DNA of 64,000 bases from Flavobacterium erciyesense (GTDB lineage: Bacteria; Bacteroidota; Bacteroidia; Flavobacteriales; Flavobacteriaceae): NCBI RefSeq assembly GCF_018069925.1, contig NZ_JAGPXB010000005.1:124001-188000 (forward strand). The letters run 5' to 3'. The stretch's first letter is position 1. Each line of letters opens with the position of its first letter. A model generated the notes under the pieces. That model was not told the origin of the DNA. It made no database searches and saw nothing but the letters and a program-made list of their open reading frames with translations. Below are positions 37,078-44,712 of this stretch, one piece after another. The position numbers and the translations under genes are program-made.

Positions 37078-37296
37078 TTGATTTTTTTTTAGATAATTAA
37101 AACCGCCACCACATAAATTCAAATCATGCAGTAAAACGGTAAGTAAGAGAAGAAATTAAACAGACACACATTATTTTCTTGATGCACGTCAGTTTAAATA
37201 AAAGTTCTATCTCCTTTCTTTATCGTACAAAGGTAAATCAGGACCACAACTTATTTCGTTGACCTAGGACAAGAAACGACATAGATATAAAATTTT

Positions 37297-37872
37297 TTAG
37301 CTGCTAATTTTTCTCCTAACCCTACTAAGTGTGGCCGGAGTACAACCCAAATAAGAAGCTATCATGTGTTGCGGAACTCTTTGAACAATGTTTGGGTATC
37401 GATGAAGCAATTGAACGTATTTCTCCTCGACGGATGCAGTCAGCACACTGTTAATGCGCTCTTGATTGGCAACGTAGGCATTTTGCAAAAGCAAACGCTG
37501 GTATCTTTCAAATAAAGGCACTTGCTCCATTAAAACCTCACGAGTGGCTGAAGTTAGTAATAATACCTCTGAATCCTCAAGCGCCTGAATCGTGTAAATA
37601 GAAGAGCTTTGGGTTAAAAAACTAGCTAAATCAGTAATCCACCAGCCTTCGACTGCAAATTGAATCGTATGTTCATTGCCTTTTTCATCGACATAAAAGG
37701 ATCGAAGTACTCCTTTTTCAACAAAAATATTATATTGACAAATTCCGCCAGAAACTTGTAGCATTTCTTTTTTTAAAACTCTTTTAGGTACAAAATAAGT
37801 TTTACACAACTCGCGCTCTGCTTCACTCAAAGCTACTTTTTCTTGAATACTTTTAAACAATTGATCAAACAT
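37297..37872 (-). CDS. Crp/Fnr-family transcriptional regulator
   Basis: 191 residues. Cyclic-nucleotide-binding-like barrel at about 25-130 (QVSGGICQYNIFVEKGVLRSF, HTIQFAVEGWWITDLASFL). C-terminal winged helix of the Bacteroidetes short type (VPQHMIASYLGCTPATLSRVRRKI, 166-189). This type is often annotated near oxidoreductases. It lies 219 bp upstream of the Old Yellow Enzyme gene on the same strand and may regulate it in response to electrophiles; the ligand is unknown. Confidence 0.87.
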   Translation of the reverse strand: MFDQLFKSIQEKVALSEAERELCKTYFVPKRVLKKEMLQVSGGICQYNIFVEKGVLRSFYVDEKGNEHTIQFAVEGWWITDLASFLTQSSSIYTIQALEDSEVLLLTSATREVLMEQVPLFERYQRLLLQNAYVANQERINSVLTASVEEKYVQLLHRYPNIVQRVPQHMIASYLGCTPATLSRVRRKISS

Positions 37873-37993
37873 GTTTGCAAGTTACAAAATACTATAAAAA
37901 CAGTAGCGTAGCATTTACAACTAATAACAATTCAACCTTGATAACTAATGATAAATCTAAAAATGGAACCTAATATTAATCAAATTATCTGAT

Positions 37994-38001
37994 TATATTT
38001 G
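37994..38001 (+). promoter_or_regulatory. -7 promoter element of transketolase genes
   Basis: TATATTTG, a perfect TAnnTTTG, 22 bp before the ATG of the transketolase N-terminal subunit gene. No TTG at ideal -33 spacing. Confidence 0.55.
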
Positions 38002-38023
38002 CCGAGTCTAATTTAACACACAA

Positions 38024-38872
38024 ATGAAACCAAACACACAACAATTAAAGGATTTAACAATCCAAGTTAGAAGAGATATTCTTCGCATGGTACACGCAGT
38101 CAACTCAGGACACCCAGGTGGTTCCTTAGGTTGTGCTGAATTTCTTGTCGTATTGTACCAAAACATAATGGATCGCAAAGAAGGTTTTGAAATGGACGGA
38201 ATAGGTGAAGATCTTTTCTTTCTTTCTAATGGTCATATCTCACCTGTATTGTACAGTGTATTGGCCCGAAGCGGTTATTTTCCAGTTGCTGAATTAGCTA
38301 CTTTCCGTTTGATCAATTCTAGATTACAAGGTCACCCAACTACACACGACCATCTTCCAGGAGTACGTATTGCATCTGGTTCTTTAGGTCAAGGATTATC
38401 TGTAGGGATTGGTGCTGCTCAAGCTAAAAAGCTGAATGGTGACAATCATATCATCTACACCCTTCACGGTGATGGTGAATTACAAGAAGGTCAAAACTGG
38501 GAAGCTATCATGTACGCATCTGCTAAAAAAGTAGATAACTTAATTGCAACAATCGATTTAAACGGAAAACAAATTGATGGAACTACTGACGAAGTTTTAG
38601 CTATGGGAAGTATCCGTGCTAAATTTGAAGCTTTTGATTGGGATGTTTTAGAAATCGAAAAAGGAAACGATATCGAGGCTATTATTGCTGGTATGAACGA
38701 TGCCAAATCAAGAACTGGAAAAGGAAAACCAGTTTGCGTATTGTTACACACAGAAATGGGTAACGGTGTCGATTTTATGATGTACAGTCATGCATGGCAT
38801 GGAAAAGCGCCAAATGATACGCAATTAGAAATTGCTTTAGGGCAAAATCCAGAAACTTTAGGTGATTATTAA
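38024..38872 (+). CDS. Transketolase, N-terminal (ThDP-pyrophosphate) subunit
   Basis: 282-residue subunit of a split transketolase of the pentose phosphate pathway. It carries the thiamin diphosphate-binding part: HAVNSGHPGGSLG, FFLSNGHISPVLYSVL, HLPGVRIASGSLGQGLSVG, and the GDGELQEGQNWEA...N motif that holds Mg2+ and diphosphate. The C-terminal half is encoded at 39581-40534. Split transketolases are common in Bacteroidetes and usually sit side by side; here an unrelated 213-codon gene lies between the halves. Confidence 0.93.
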   Translation: MKPNTQQLKDLTIQVRRDILRMVHAVNSGHPGGSLGCAEFLVVLYQNIMDRKEGFEMDGIGEDLFFLSNGHISPVLYSVLARSGYFPVAELATFRLINSRLQGHPTTHDHLPGVRIASGSLGQGLSVGIGAAQAKKLNGDNHIIYTLHGDGELQEGQNWEAIMYASAKKVDNLIATIDLNGKQIDGTTDEVLAMGSIRAKFEAFDWDVLEIEKGNDIEAIIAGMNDAKSRTGKGKPVCVLLHTEMGNGVDFMMYSHAWHGKAPNDTQLEIALGQNPETLGDY

Positions 38873-38934
38873 AAAACGTTTAGTTGCCAGAAATTAGTAT
38901 TCAGTAGATTAGAGATAAAAATCAAAATAGAACA

Positions 38935-39576
38935 GTGAAAAAAAGTATCTTGATTATCGTAATTCTCATTTATCAAAACGTGCTTTGTCAATCGTTTACA
39001 TTTGATAGATTTATTGAATACAAAGACAATATGGGTCGGACCTCTATTTTTATGATCAACTCTAAAAACAGTTCATATCATTTTTTTGGAAGTAGTTTTA
39101 CAAATGAAATTTCAGGTAGTGTTTTTGATACTAACAAGAATATCAGGCACCATTATTCATTGAAAAATGTTGCAAACGCTGTTCAGTTCGATTATATCGA
39201 CTCCTCTTTTGAAAAACCAAATAAGATACCATGTTACGATAATAAAAACATAATTGAGGTAAAAGAAAAACAGCTAGATAGTGCATCAACTAATTTTAAA
39301 GTTCTAAAATTCAAGAATAGTAAAAAAAAGAAGGCGATTCAAAGTTCAAACATAAAAGCTATTAAATCTGGAATACCAGTTTTTTCACTAATAATAAAGC
39401 CGTTTTTCGGTCACTTTATTTTTTGTAAGAAGATAGAATTACCTGAAAATTATTTACCTACTATTGTTGAAATAGATTATTTCAACGGCATTAAGACCAA
39501 CACTGAACTGATTCAAAATAAAGAAGTTAATGTTCTTTTATCACTAAATAAACAAGACATTAAATTAAGAAATTAA
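38935..39576 (+). CDS. Secreted hypothetical protein between transketolase halves
   Basis: 213 residues, GTG start at 38935, N-terminal signal peptide (ILIIVILIYQNVLCQ). No recognised domain. The mature part is rich in Lys, Asn, Ser and aromatic residues, and its codons look more AT-rich than the flanking transketolase genes. It lies 62 bp after the first half and only 4 bp before the second, so the second half depends on the same transcript. Its exported nature fits poorly with a cytosolic enzyme operon and suggests an insertion. Confidence 0.7.
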   Translation: MKKSILIIVILIYQNVLCQSFTFDRFIEYKDNMGRTSIFMINSKNSSYHFFGSSFTNEISGSVFDTNKNIRHHYSLKNVANAVQFDYIDSSFEKPNKIPCYDNKNIIEVKEKQLDSASTNFKVLKFKNSKKKKAIQSSNIKAIKSGIPVFSLIIKPFFGHFIFCKKIELPENYLPTIVEIDYFNGIKTNTELIQNKEVNVLLSLNKQDIKLRN

Positions 39577-39580
39577 GAAA

Positions 39581-40534
39581 ATGAAAAAATATACAAATAC
39601 AGGAAGTAAAGATACTCGCTCAGGTTTTGGAGCGGGAATGACTGAATTAGGTCAAAAAAACGAAAATGTAGTAGCACTTTGTGCCGATTTAATTGGTTCT
39701 TTAAAATTTGACGATTTTAAGAAAAACCATCCAGAGCGTTTTTTCCAAATCGGAATCGCAGAGGCGAACATGATCGGAATTGCAGCAGGATTAACCGTAG
39801 GAGGAAAAATTCCTTTTACTGGAACTTTTGCTAACTTTTCTACAGGAAGAGTGTACGATCAAATTCGTCAATCAGTTGCGTACTCTGAAAAAAATGTAAA
39901 AATTTGTGCATCACATGCTGGATTAACTCTAGGAGAAGACGGAGCAACACACCAAATCCTTGAAGATATCGGGTTGATGAAAATGCTACCTGGAATGACT
40001 GTAATTAACACATGTGATTACAACCAAACCAAAGCGGCTACTTTAGCACTTGCTGATCATAACGGACCGGCTTACTTGCGTTTTGGTCGTCCGGTTGTGC
40101 CTAACTTTATGCCAGCTGACGAACCGTTCGTAATTGGTAAAGCAATCACCCTTACAGAAGGATCTGATGTGACGATTGTAGCTACAGGACATTTGGTTTG
40201 GGAAGCGTTGCAAGCTGCTGAAGCTCTTGAAGAAAAAGGAATTTCTGCAGAGGTAATCAACATTCACACTATCAAGCCATTAGATGAAGAAGCAATTTTG
40301 AATTCTTTAGCAAAAACAAAATGTATTGTTACTGCTGAAGAACACAATATTTTAGGTGGTCTTGGCGAAAGCATCTCTAGAGTATTGGCTTTAAACAGTC
40401 CGGCTCCACAAGAATTTGTTGCGGTAAATGACAGCTTTGGTGAATCAGGAACGCCAGAACAATTAATGGAGAAATACAAACTGAACGATCAAGCCATTAT
40501 CGAAGCAGTAGAAAGAGTAATGAAAAGAAAATAA
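39581..40534 (+). CDS. Transketolase, C-terminal (pyrimidine-binding) subunit
   Basis: 317-residue partner of the subunit at 38024. It contains the pyrimidine-binding and C-terminal domains: DTRSGFGAGMTELG, RFFQIGIAEANMIGIAAGL (catalytic Glu that activates ThDP), HAGLTLGEDGATHQ, YLRFGRP, and TAEEHNILGGLGES. Together the two subunits match a full-length transketolase, moving two-carbon units between sugar phosphates. It begins 4 bp after the intervening secreted-protein gene and is followed by a terminator. Confidence 0.94.
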   Translation: MKKYTNTGSKDTRSGFGAGMTELGQKNENVVALCADLIGSLKFDDFKKNHPERFFQIGIAEANMIGIAAGLTVGGKIPFTGTFANFSTGRVYDQIRQSVAYSEKNVKICASHAGLTLGEDGATHQILEDIGLMKMLPGMTVINTCDYNQTKAATLALADHNGPAYLRFGRPVVPNFMPADEPFVIGKAITLTEGSDVTIVATGHLVWEALQAAEALEEKGISAEVINIHTIKPLDEEAILNSLAKTKCIVTAEEHNILGGLGESISRVLALNSPAPQEFVAVNDSFGESGTPEQLMEKYKLNDQAIIEAVERVMKRK

Positions 40535-40552
40535 TCTTTTCGATTTATTCCA

Positions 40553-40590
40553 TAAAAAAAACCAGACTGCCTTAGCAATCTGGTTTTTTT
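40553..40590 (+). terminator. Rho-independent terminator
   Basis: AAAAAAACCAGA / TCTGGTTTTTTT hairpin with flanking A and T runs. It also serves the convergent FKBP gene. Confidence 0.85.
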
Positions 40591-40604
40591 ATGCCTTTTA
40601 ATTT

Positions 40605-41597
40605 CTAGTTACATTTAACCAAATGCCTTTTTATTCTTGCTGGATTGGTGACATTACCATCACAACTAGGAATGTCAGCAAAAGGAATTAACTTGCCGTT
40701 AACTGTAATTTCAGTTCGTGTACTTACACCATCGCCATCATCATCAGTATCTAAATAATTAGGAATACCATCTTTATCTGTATCATCTGCAAACCGAATA
40801 GCATCCACAGGAAATGTAGGATAATCTATTTTGTTGGCATAATTAAACATGTATCCATCTCCATCTAGATCCTCGTTGACATCCAAAACACCATCTCCAT
40901 CAGTATCACTTCTACTAATTTCATACAATTTAAAACTAAATACTAAGGGAGCGTAAGGTGGAATTGAATTAGCACCACCAGCATAATATGCCAATGCTGA
41001 TGGAATAATCATTACACCTGCTCCGTAATTACTGTAAGAAATAGTACCATCAGGATTTGAACTGTAATTCCCAGTTTTAAATTCAGGCAAATAATTACCC
41101 CATTTAGCAGTTAATGTCGGTAAAACAAAAAAGGAATCTTGATTGTTTATTTCTTCAAAAAAAGTTGATGTTAAAGTTGACACATCTCCTACTTTAGTTT
41201 TTGACAAATACTCTCCTCTGTATGCAGTTAAAACGCCATCAGTACTGGTTGGAGACTGACCTGTCCCCTCACGCAACATAATATAATACAATTTGTATTC
41301 CACATCATGAACAGTAACTTTTTTCATCAATAGCTTTGGAAAAGAACTACTATTTAAATAATTCCAAACTGGTATTTGAGTTCCTCCAGCAGGTATTTTT
41401 GATATTTTAGTGAGTACATCTGGATTTGTATCCTCTATATAGTATGTTTTTAAGTAATCTTCTATATCTACACTTTCAGTGGCATATTGGTCCGCATAAG
41501 CTTTTGGCGGAGTCAATGCCGCCGCTTCATCTTTTGAACATGAAAATAAAGAGACTGTTGTAATTAATAAAATAAAATAATACTTAAATTTGTTCAT
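40605..41597 (-). CDS. FKBP-type peptidyl-prolyl isomerase lipoprotein with Asp-rich tail
   Basis: 330 residues. A lipoprotein signal ends LFSCSKDE (Cys near 20). An FKBP-like domain spans about 85-230 (YYIMLREGTGQSPTSTDGVLTAYRGEYL, GNYLPEFKTG, GAGVMIIPSALAYY, IPPYAPLVFSFKLYEI), as in gliding-associated and other Bacteroidetes FKBPs. The C-terminal part repeats DTDGDGVLDVNEDLDGDG and DTDKDGIPNYLDTDDDGDG, thrombospondin type 3/EF-like Ca2+-binding loops. Start at ATG 41597; a longer frame to 41630 is non-conserved. It probably folds or stabilises envelope proteins. Confidence 0.85.
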   Translation of the reverse strand: MNKFKYYFILLITTVSLFSCSKDEAAALTPPKAYADQYATESVDIEDYLKTYYIEDTNPDVLTKISKIPAGGTQIPVWNYLNSSSFPKLLMKKVTVHDVEYKLYYIMLREGTGQSPTSTDGVLTAYRGEYLSKTKVGDVSTLTSTFFEEINNQDSFFVLPTLTAKWGNYLPEFKTGNYSSNPDGTISYSNYGAGVMIIPSALAYYAGGANSIPPYAPLVFSFKLYEISRSDTDGDGVLDVNEDLDGDGYMFNYANKIDYPTFPVDAIRFADDTDKDGIPNYLDTDDDGDGVSTRTEITVNGKLIPFADIPSCDGNVTNPARIKRHLVKCN

Positions 41598-41677
41598 TAT
41601 AGCTAAATTTTTTAAGTGCGCAAGATACAATATTGATTGATTTTTGTAAACAATTTAACGCTGATTTTAGAAAAATT

Positions 41678-42067
41678 ATGAGAATAGATAAATATTTATG
41701 GTGTGTTCGTTATTATAAAACCAGAAACATGGTAACGGAGGCCTGTAAAAAAAACCATATTACCGTTAATGGCCAAGTAGCCAAAGCCTCAAAGGAAGTT
41801 TTTCCTACCGATAAAATCACCTTTAGAAAAGATCAAATAACACAAATTATAACCGTTCTTGACATTCCTGAAAATCGTGTAGGCGCCAAATTAGTTGATA
41901 TGTACCGCCGCAATGATACGCCTGCCGAAGCTTTTCAGCATTTAGAATTGCTGAAATTATCCAAGGAACATTACCGTAAAAATGGAACTGGTAGACCAAC
42001 CAAAAAAGATCGTCGTGACATTGATGAATTTGGGAACGAGATAATCACTGATGATGAGGAGGATTAA
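41678..42067 (+). CDS. S4-domain RNA-binding protein (Hsp15-like)
   Basis: 129-residue protein whose N-terminal 60 residues form an S4 domain: MRIDKYLWCVRYYKTRNMVTEACKK then HITVNGQVAKASKEV. The C-terminal part (YRRNDTPAEAFQHLELLKLS, YRKNGTGRPTKKDRRDIDEF) is the usual basic/acidic tail of the Bacteroidetes Hsp15 (HslR) group, which binds stalled 50S subunits. Start at ATG 41678; an upstream in-frame ATG at 41633 adds unrelated residues. Confidence 0.88.
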   Translation: MRIDKYLWCVRYYKTRNMVTEACKKNHITVNGQVAKASKEVFPTDKITFRKDQITQIITVLDIPENRVGAKLVDMYRRNDTPAEAFQHLELLKLSKEHYRKNGTGRPTKKDRRDIDEFGNEIITDDEED

Positions 42068-42136
42068 ACCATAATTTTTCATCAAATAAAAAAATCATTT
42101 TCACAACTTAATACTGCTAAACAACAACTTTATATA

Positions 42137-42637
42137 ATGAGCAAAAATATCATCTTGAACAATCAAGAAATAGAACACAAAATAAAACGAATTGCCTATC
42201 AAATCTACGAAACCTTTGTAGATGAACAGGAAATTGTAATTGCCGGCATTGCAAGCAACGGTTTTACTTTTGCCAAAAAAATTGCAGCAGTACTTGAAAT
42301 CATTTCTCCTATCAAAGTATCAATCTGCGAGGTGCAAATAAACAAACAACATCCGCAGTCGCCTATTGAGACCTCGATAACGCAAGAACAATACGCTAAT
42401 AAAGGACTAGTTTTAGTAGATGATGTTCTCAATTCAGGCACTACACTGATATATGCTGTAAAACACTTTATTGATGTACCACTGAAAAAATTCAAAACAG
42501 CGGTATTGGTAGATCGAAATCACAAAAAGTACCCTGTAAAAGCCGATTTCAAAGGCATATCACTTTCTACTTCACTTTTCGAGCACGTACAAGTTGTGTT
42601 TGACGAAAACGGAGACAACTACGCGTACTTAAGCTAA
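42137..42637 (+). CDS. Phosphoribosyltransferase (PyrR-like)
   Basis: 166-residue type I phosphoribosyltransferase. The PRPP loop reads LVLVDDVLNSGTTLIYAVKHF (about 96-116) and the N-terminal part IVIAGIASNGFTFAKKIA fits the family, as does TAVLVDRNHKKYPVKADFKGISL. The set VDDVL-SG-T and R-H---P-K-D-VG/KG is closest to PyrR-type uracil phosphoribosyltransferases/regulators, but it is not next to pyr genes. Overlaps the end of convergent aroK by nine bases. Confidence 0.82.
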   Translation: MSKNIILNNQEIEHKIKRIAYQIYETFVDEQEIVIAGIASNGFTFAKKIAAVLEIISPIKVSICEVQINKQHPQSPIETSITQEQYANKGLVLVDDVLNSGTTLIYAVKHFIDVPLKKFKTAVLVDRNHKKYPVKADFKGISLSTSLFEHVQVVFDENGDNYAYLS

Positions 42638-43147
42638 CAAGGCAATAATTTCGACAACCGTTTGTTCGATAGATTTTTCATCAACCACTACTTTATACTG
42701 TGCTTGATTATAGTAAAAACTTCTATCGAACAAATGTTTTGCTATAAACTCCCTCATTTCTTCTTCATTTTTACTCGCTATAAGTGGTCGTTTGCTTTTA
42801 TTTTGATGCAATCTTTGAAATAAAGTTTCAATCGAAGCTTTCAAATAGATCGAAAAAACGTTTTCTCCATTAAAAAATTCATGATTATTGGCATAACAAG
42901 GCGTTCCTCCGCCCAAACCGATGATCATTTCCTCGGTTGATTGCATCAAATCGACAAAAACTTCGTGTTCTATTTTACGAAAATAGATTTCTCCGTGCTT
43001 TTCAAAAATAGCATTTACAGATAAATTGAGCTTTTTTTCGATCATTTCATCTAAATCTACAAAAGGGACCTGAATACTTTTTGACAATTTTTTAGCAATA
43101 GTAGACTTCCCGCAGCCCATATAGCCTAATAATATGATTTTTTTCAT
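42629..43147 (-). CDS. aroK: Shikimate kinase
   Basis: 172-residue P-loop kinase that phosphorylates shikimate in the aromatic amino acid pathway. Walker A LLGYMGCGKSTIAKKL (7-22), VPFVDLDEMIEKKL (Asp for Mg2+/shikimate), FRKIEHEVF (Arg58-type), GLGGGTPCY (shikimate-binding GGG) and the lid RPLIA are all present. Length is normal. Leftward gene, overlapping the convergent phosphoribosyltransferase by nine bases; the tRNA cluster starts 127 bp upstream in the opposite direction. Confidence 0.94.
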   Translation of the reverse strand: MKKIILLGYMGCGKSTIAKKLSKSIQVPFVDLDEMIEKKLNLSVNAIFEKHGEIYFRKIEHEVFVDLMQSTEEMIIGLGGGTPCYANNHEFFNGENVFSIYLKASIETLFQRLHQNKSKRPLIASKNEEEMREFIAKHLFDRSFYYNQAQYKVVVDEKSIEQTVVEIIALLA

Positions 43148-43218
43148 CTTAATAAAACCTTACAAATTAAGGTGTTGTGTTTTTTTGTTTAAAAAAGACA
43201 AATTTATAATAAAAATGC

Positions 43219-43250
43219 TTGCAATAATCCGAAATTAGTTCTTATATTTG
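43219..43250 (+). promoter_or_regulatory. Promoter of tRNA cluster
   Basis: TTG at 43219-43221, a 21-base spacer and TATATTTG at 43243-43250 match the Bacteroidetes consensus. The box ends 24 bp before the first tRNA-Lys. Confidence 0.75.
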
Positions 43251-43274
43251 CACCCGCATTCAAGGAAAGAATAT

Positions 43275-43347
43275 GACTCGATAGCTCAGTCGGTAGAGCA
43301 CATCACTTTTAATGATGGGGTCCTGGGTTCGAGCCCCAGTCGGGTCA
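43275..43347 (+). tRNA. tRNA-Lys (UUU)
   Basis: 73-base cloverleaf. Acceptor GACTCGA pairs with TCGGGTC (one G-T), discriminator A, D stem GCTC/GAGC, anticodon loop CTTTTAA with anticodon TTT, T arm GGTTCGAGCC. No encoded CCA: the downstream bases are CAA. Followed 39 bases later by an identical copy. Confidence 0.95.
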
Positions 43348-43386
43348 CAAATTTAGTGATCAACACATAATTTTCTTGAAAGCAAT

Positions 43387-43459
43387 GACTCGATAGCTCA
43401 GTCGGTAGAGCACATCACTTTTAATGATGGGGTCCTGGGTTCGAGCCCCAGTCGGGTCA
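43387..43459 (+). tRNA. tRNA-Lys (UUU), second copy
   Basis: Identical over all 73 bases to the tRNA at 43275-43347, a tandem duplicate in the same transcript. Confidence 0.95.
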
Positions 43460-43501
43460 CAAAAGGTTGTTCGCCATGGCGAATGACCTTTATTTTTTTT
43501 A

Positions 43502-43584
43502 GGCCACGTGGAGAAACGGTAGACTTGCCATCTTGAGGGGGTGGTGCTCGTAAGGGCGTGTGGGTTCAAATCCCACCGTGGTCA
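43502..43584 (+). tRNA. tRNA-Leu (GAG)
   Basis: 83-base class II tRNA. Acceptor GGCCACG pairs with CGTGGTC (one G-T), discriminator A. The anticodon stem CCATC/GGTGG encloses loop TTGAGGG with anticodon GAG. The long variable arm TGCTCGTAAGGGCGTG and T arm GTGGGTTCAAATCCCAC are normal for Leu. It marks the left edge of the accessory region and may be the integration site. Confidence 0.92.
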
Positions 43585-43588
43585 CTTT

Positions 43589-43611
43589 AAAAGCCTATTT
43601 TAGAGGCTTTA
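43589..43611 (+). terminator. Hairpin after tRNA-Leu
   Basis: AAAGCCT / AGGCTTT stem with an ATTTTAG loop, five bases after the tRNA. It has no long T run, so termination may be weak. It is followed by TTTAGTCAACATTTAGTCAA, a 10-base direct repeat of the kind seen near attachment sites. Confidence 0.5.
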
Positions 43612-43981
43612 CAGAGGTTTTAGTCAACATTTAGTCAACCAATTTGAAAAAGTGTAGATTAAAACCTTTTTTTATGGTAGTATTCGATAAGATGAAACAA
43701 TAAAAAGCATAGCAAACCATTTTATCTCACTTGGAAATTCTCTTCCAAAATTTTAGAAAATTCAAATCAACTAGCCTTACTCTAAAATAAACTTCCTTCA
43801 AAAAATATAATTCACTCCGTCTTTTATATTCTCCCAGTCAAATTGAATTGCTTTAAAAATTTAAAAGCGATAATTAAGAACCAAATTAATTCAAGAAAAA
43901 CCATCTCCCCAATTACATCTCATAATTACAATTAACATCTAAAGTACATTTTACAATTATGTAATTTTTGGAATGTTAAAG

Positions 43982-44518
43982 CAATTTCGTTAACCAATTC
44001 GCAAACCAATTGGTCTACTGGATATTTACATTATACTACAATGATCTATTGAAATACGAAGGCAAACATTTTTGTAATACATAGTGTAAACAATCTATCA
44101 ATTCCACTAAAGTTAACCAAATCATTAATGGAATCTATCATACAAAAGAAGAAATAGCTCAAAACCTTTTAATTATAGATAAAATCTCCAAACCTTCCGA
44201 CCAATTCCCTAGCCAATTCGCTAGCCAACTGGTTAACCAATTGGTTAACCAATTGGATGACGAAAATTTTCAAATACAAGATAGAGATCGTTTTGTAAAG
44301 CAATTATAACTATTTTTATTTAGGTAGTTGCATAATTGGCTTAGATGCTCCATTTTACAGCAACGAATACATATTTAGAGCCAAAAAAAAAGAAATTATC
44401 TCAAAAGAATTAAAGAATTAAAACATCTTGATCTTTTCCCGTTAACCAATTCGTTAGCGAATTGGCTACACAATTGGCTACACAATTGGTTAACGATGCC
44501 ATGGCGATTATTAATAAA
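43982..44518 (+). pseudogene. Decayed reading frames with QLVN repeat, unknown origin
   Basis: The 1.1-kb gap between tRNA-Leu and hsdR has no intact gene. The stretch 43650-43980 shows nothing recognisable. From 43987 a frame reads VNQFANQLVYWIFTLYYNDLLK, a stop at 44083, then NQIINGIYHTKEEIAQNLL and SQFASQLVNQLVNQLDDEN up to a stop at about 44308. In other frames NYFYLGSCIIGLDAPFYSNE (44310-44380) and NQFVSELATQLATQLVND (44443-44496, stop 44518) look like continuations. I infer one former gene broken by stops and frameshifts. Its DNA carries 12-bp palindromic units CCAATTGGTTAA. The family is not known to me; 44519-44712 is otherwise empty. Confidence 0.5.
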
Positions 44519-44712
44519 CCAACTATTTGATGTTTTTTTCAAGCCGAATATCACTAAAAGTGGGTATTTCAAAAAGCTTTAAAATAGTGTTCCTTTACGT
44601 TTTAAATCAAGTTGATTCATGCTTCTACAAAATCGCAATTGGCAATAGTCCATTAATTTTTATTTTCAATACCTTAGCAACAATTGTGATTTCCAAAAAC
44701 AAATACAACCTA

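Noticed and set aside
41633..41677. Longer start for the S4-domain protein
   Set aside because: The added residues are not S4-like; the domain begins at ATG 41678 (MRIDKYLW).
43360..43569. Minus-strand frame over the tRNA genes
   Set aside because: It is the complement of tRNA-Lys and tRNA-Leu; such frames are common artefacts of tRNA sequence.
44205..44270. Possible CRISPR array
   Set aside because: The repeats are 12-bp palindromes in direct tandem without spacers and are also read as a QLVN protein repeat; no cas genes are present.
44527..44712. Extension of HsdR to ATG 44527
   Set aside because: The extra 62 residues are hydrophobic and unlike any HsdR N-terminus; the family start MSKKNLSERDICTKF is at 44713.
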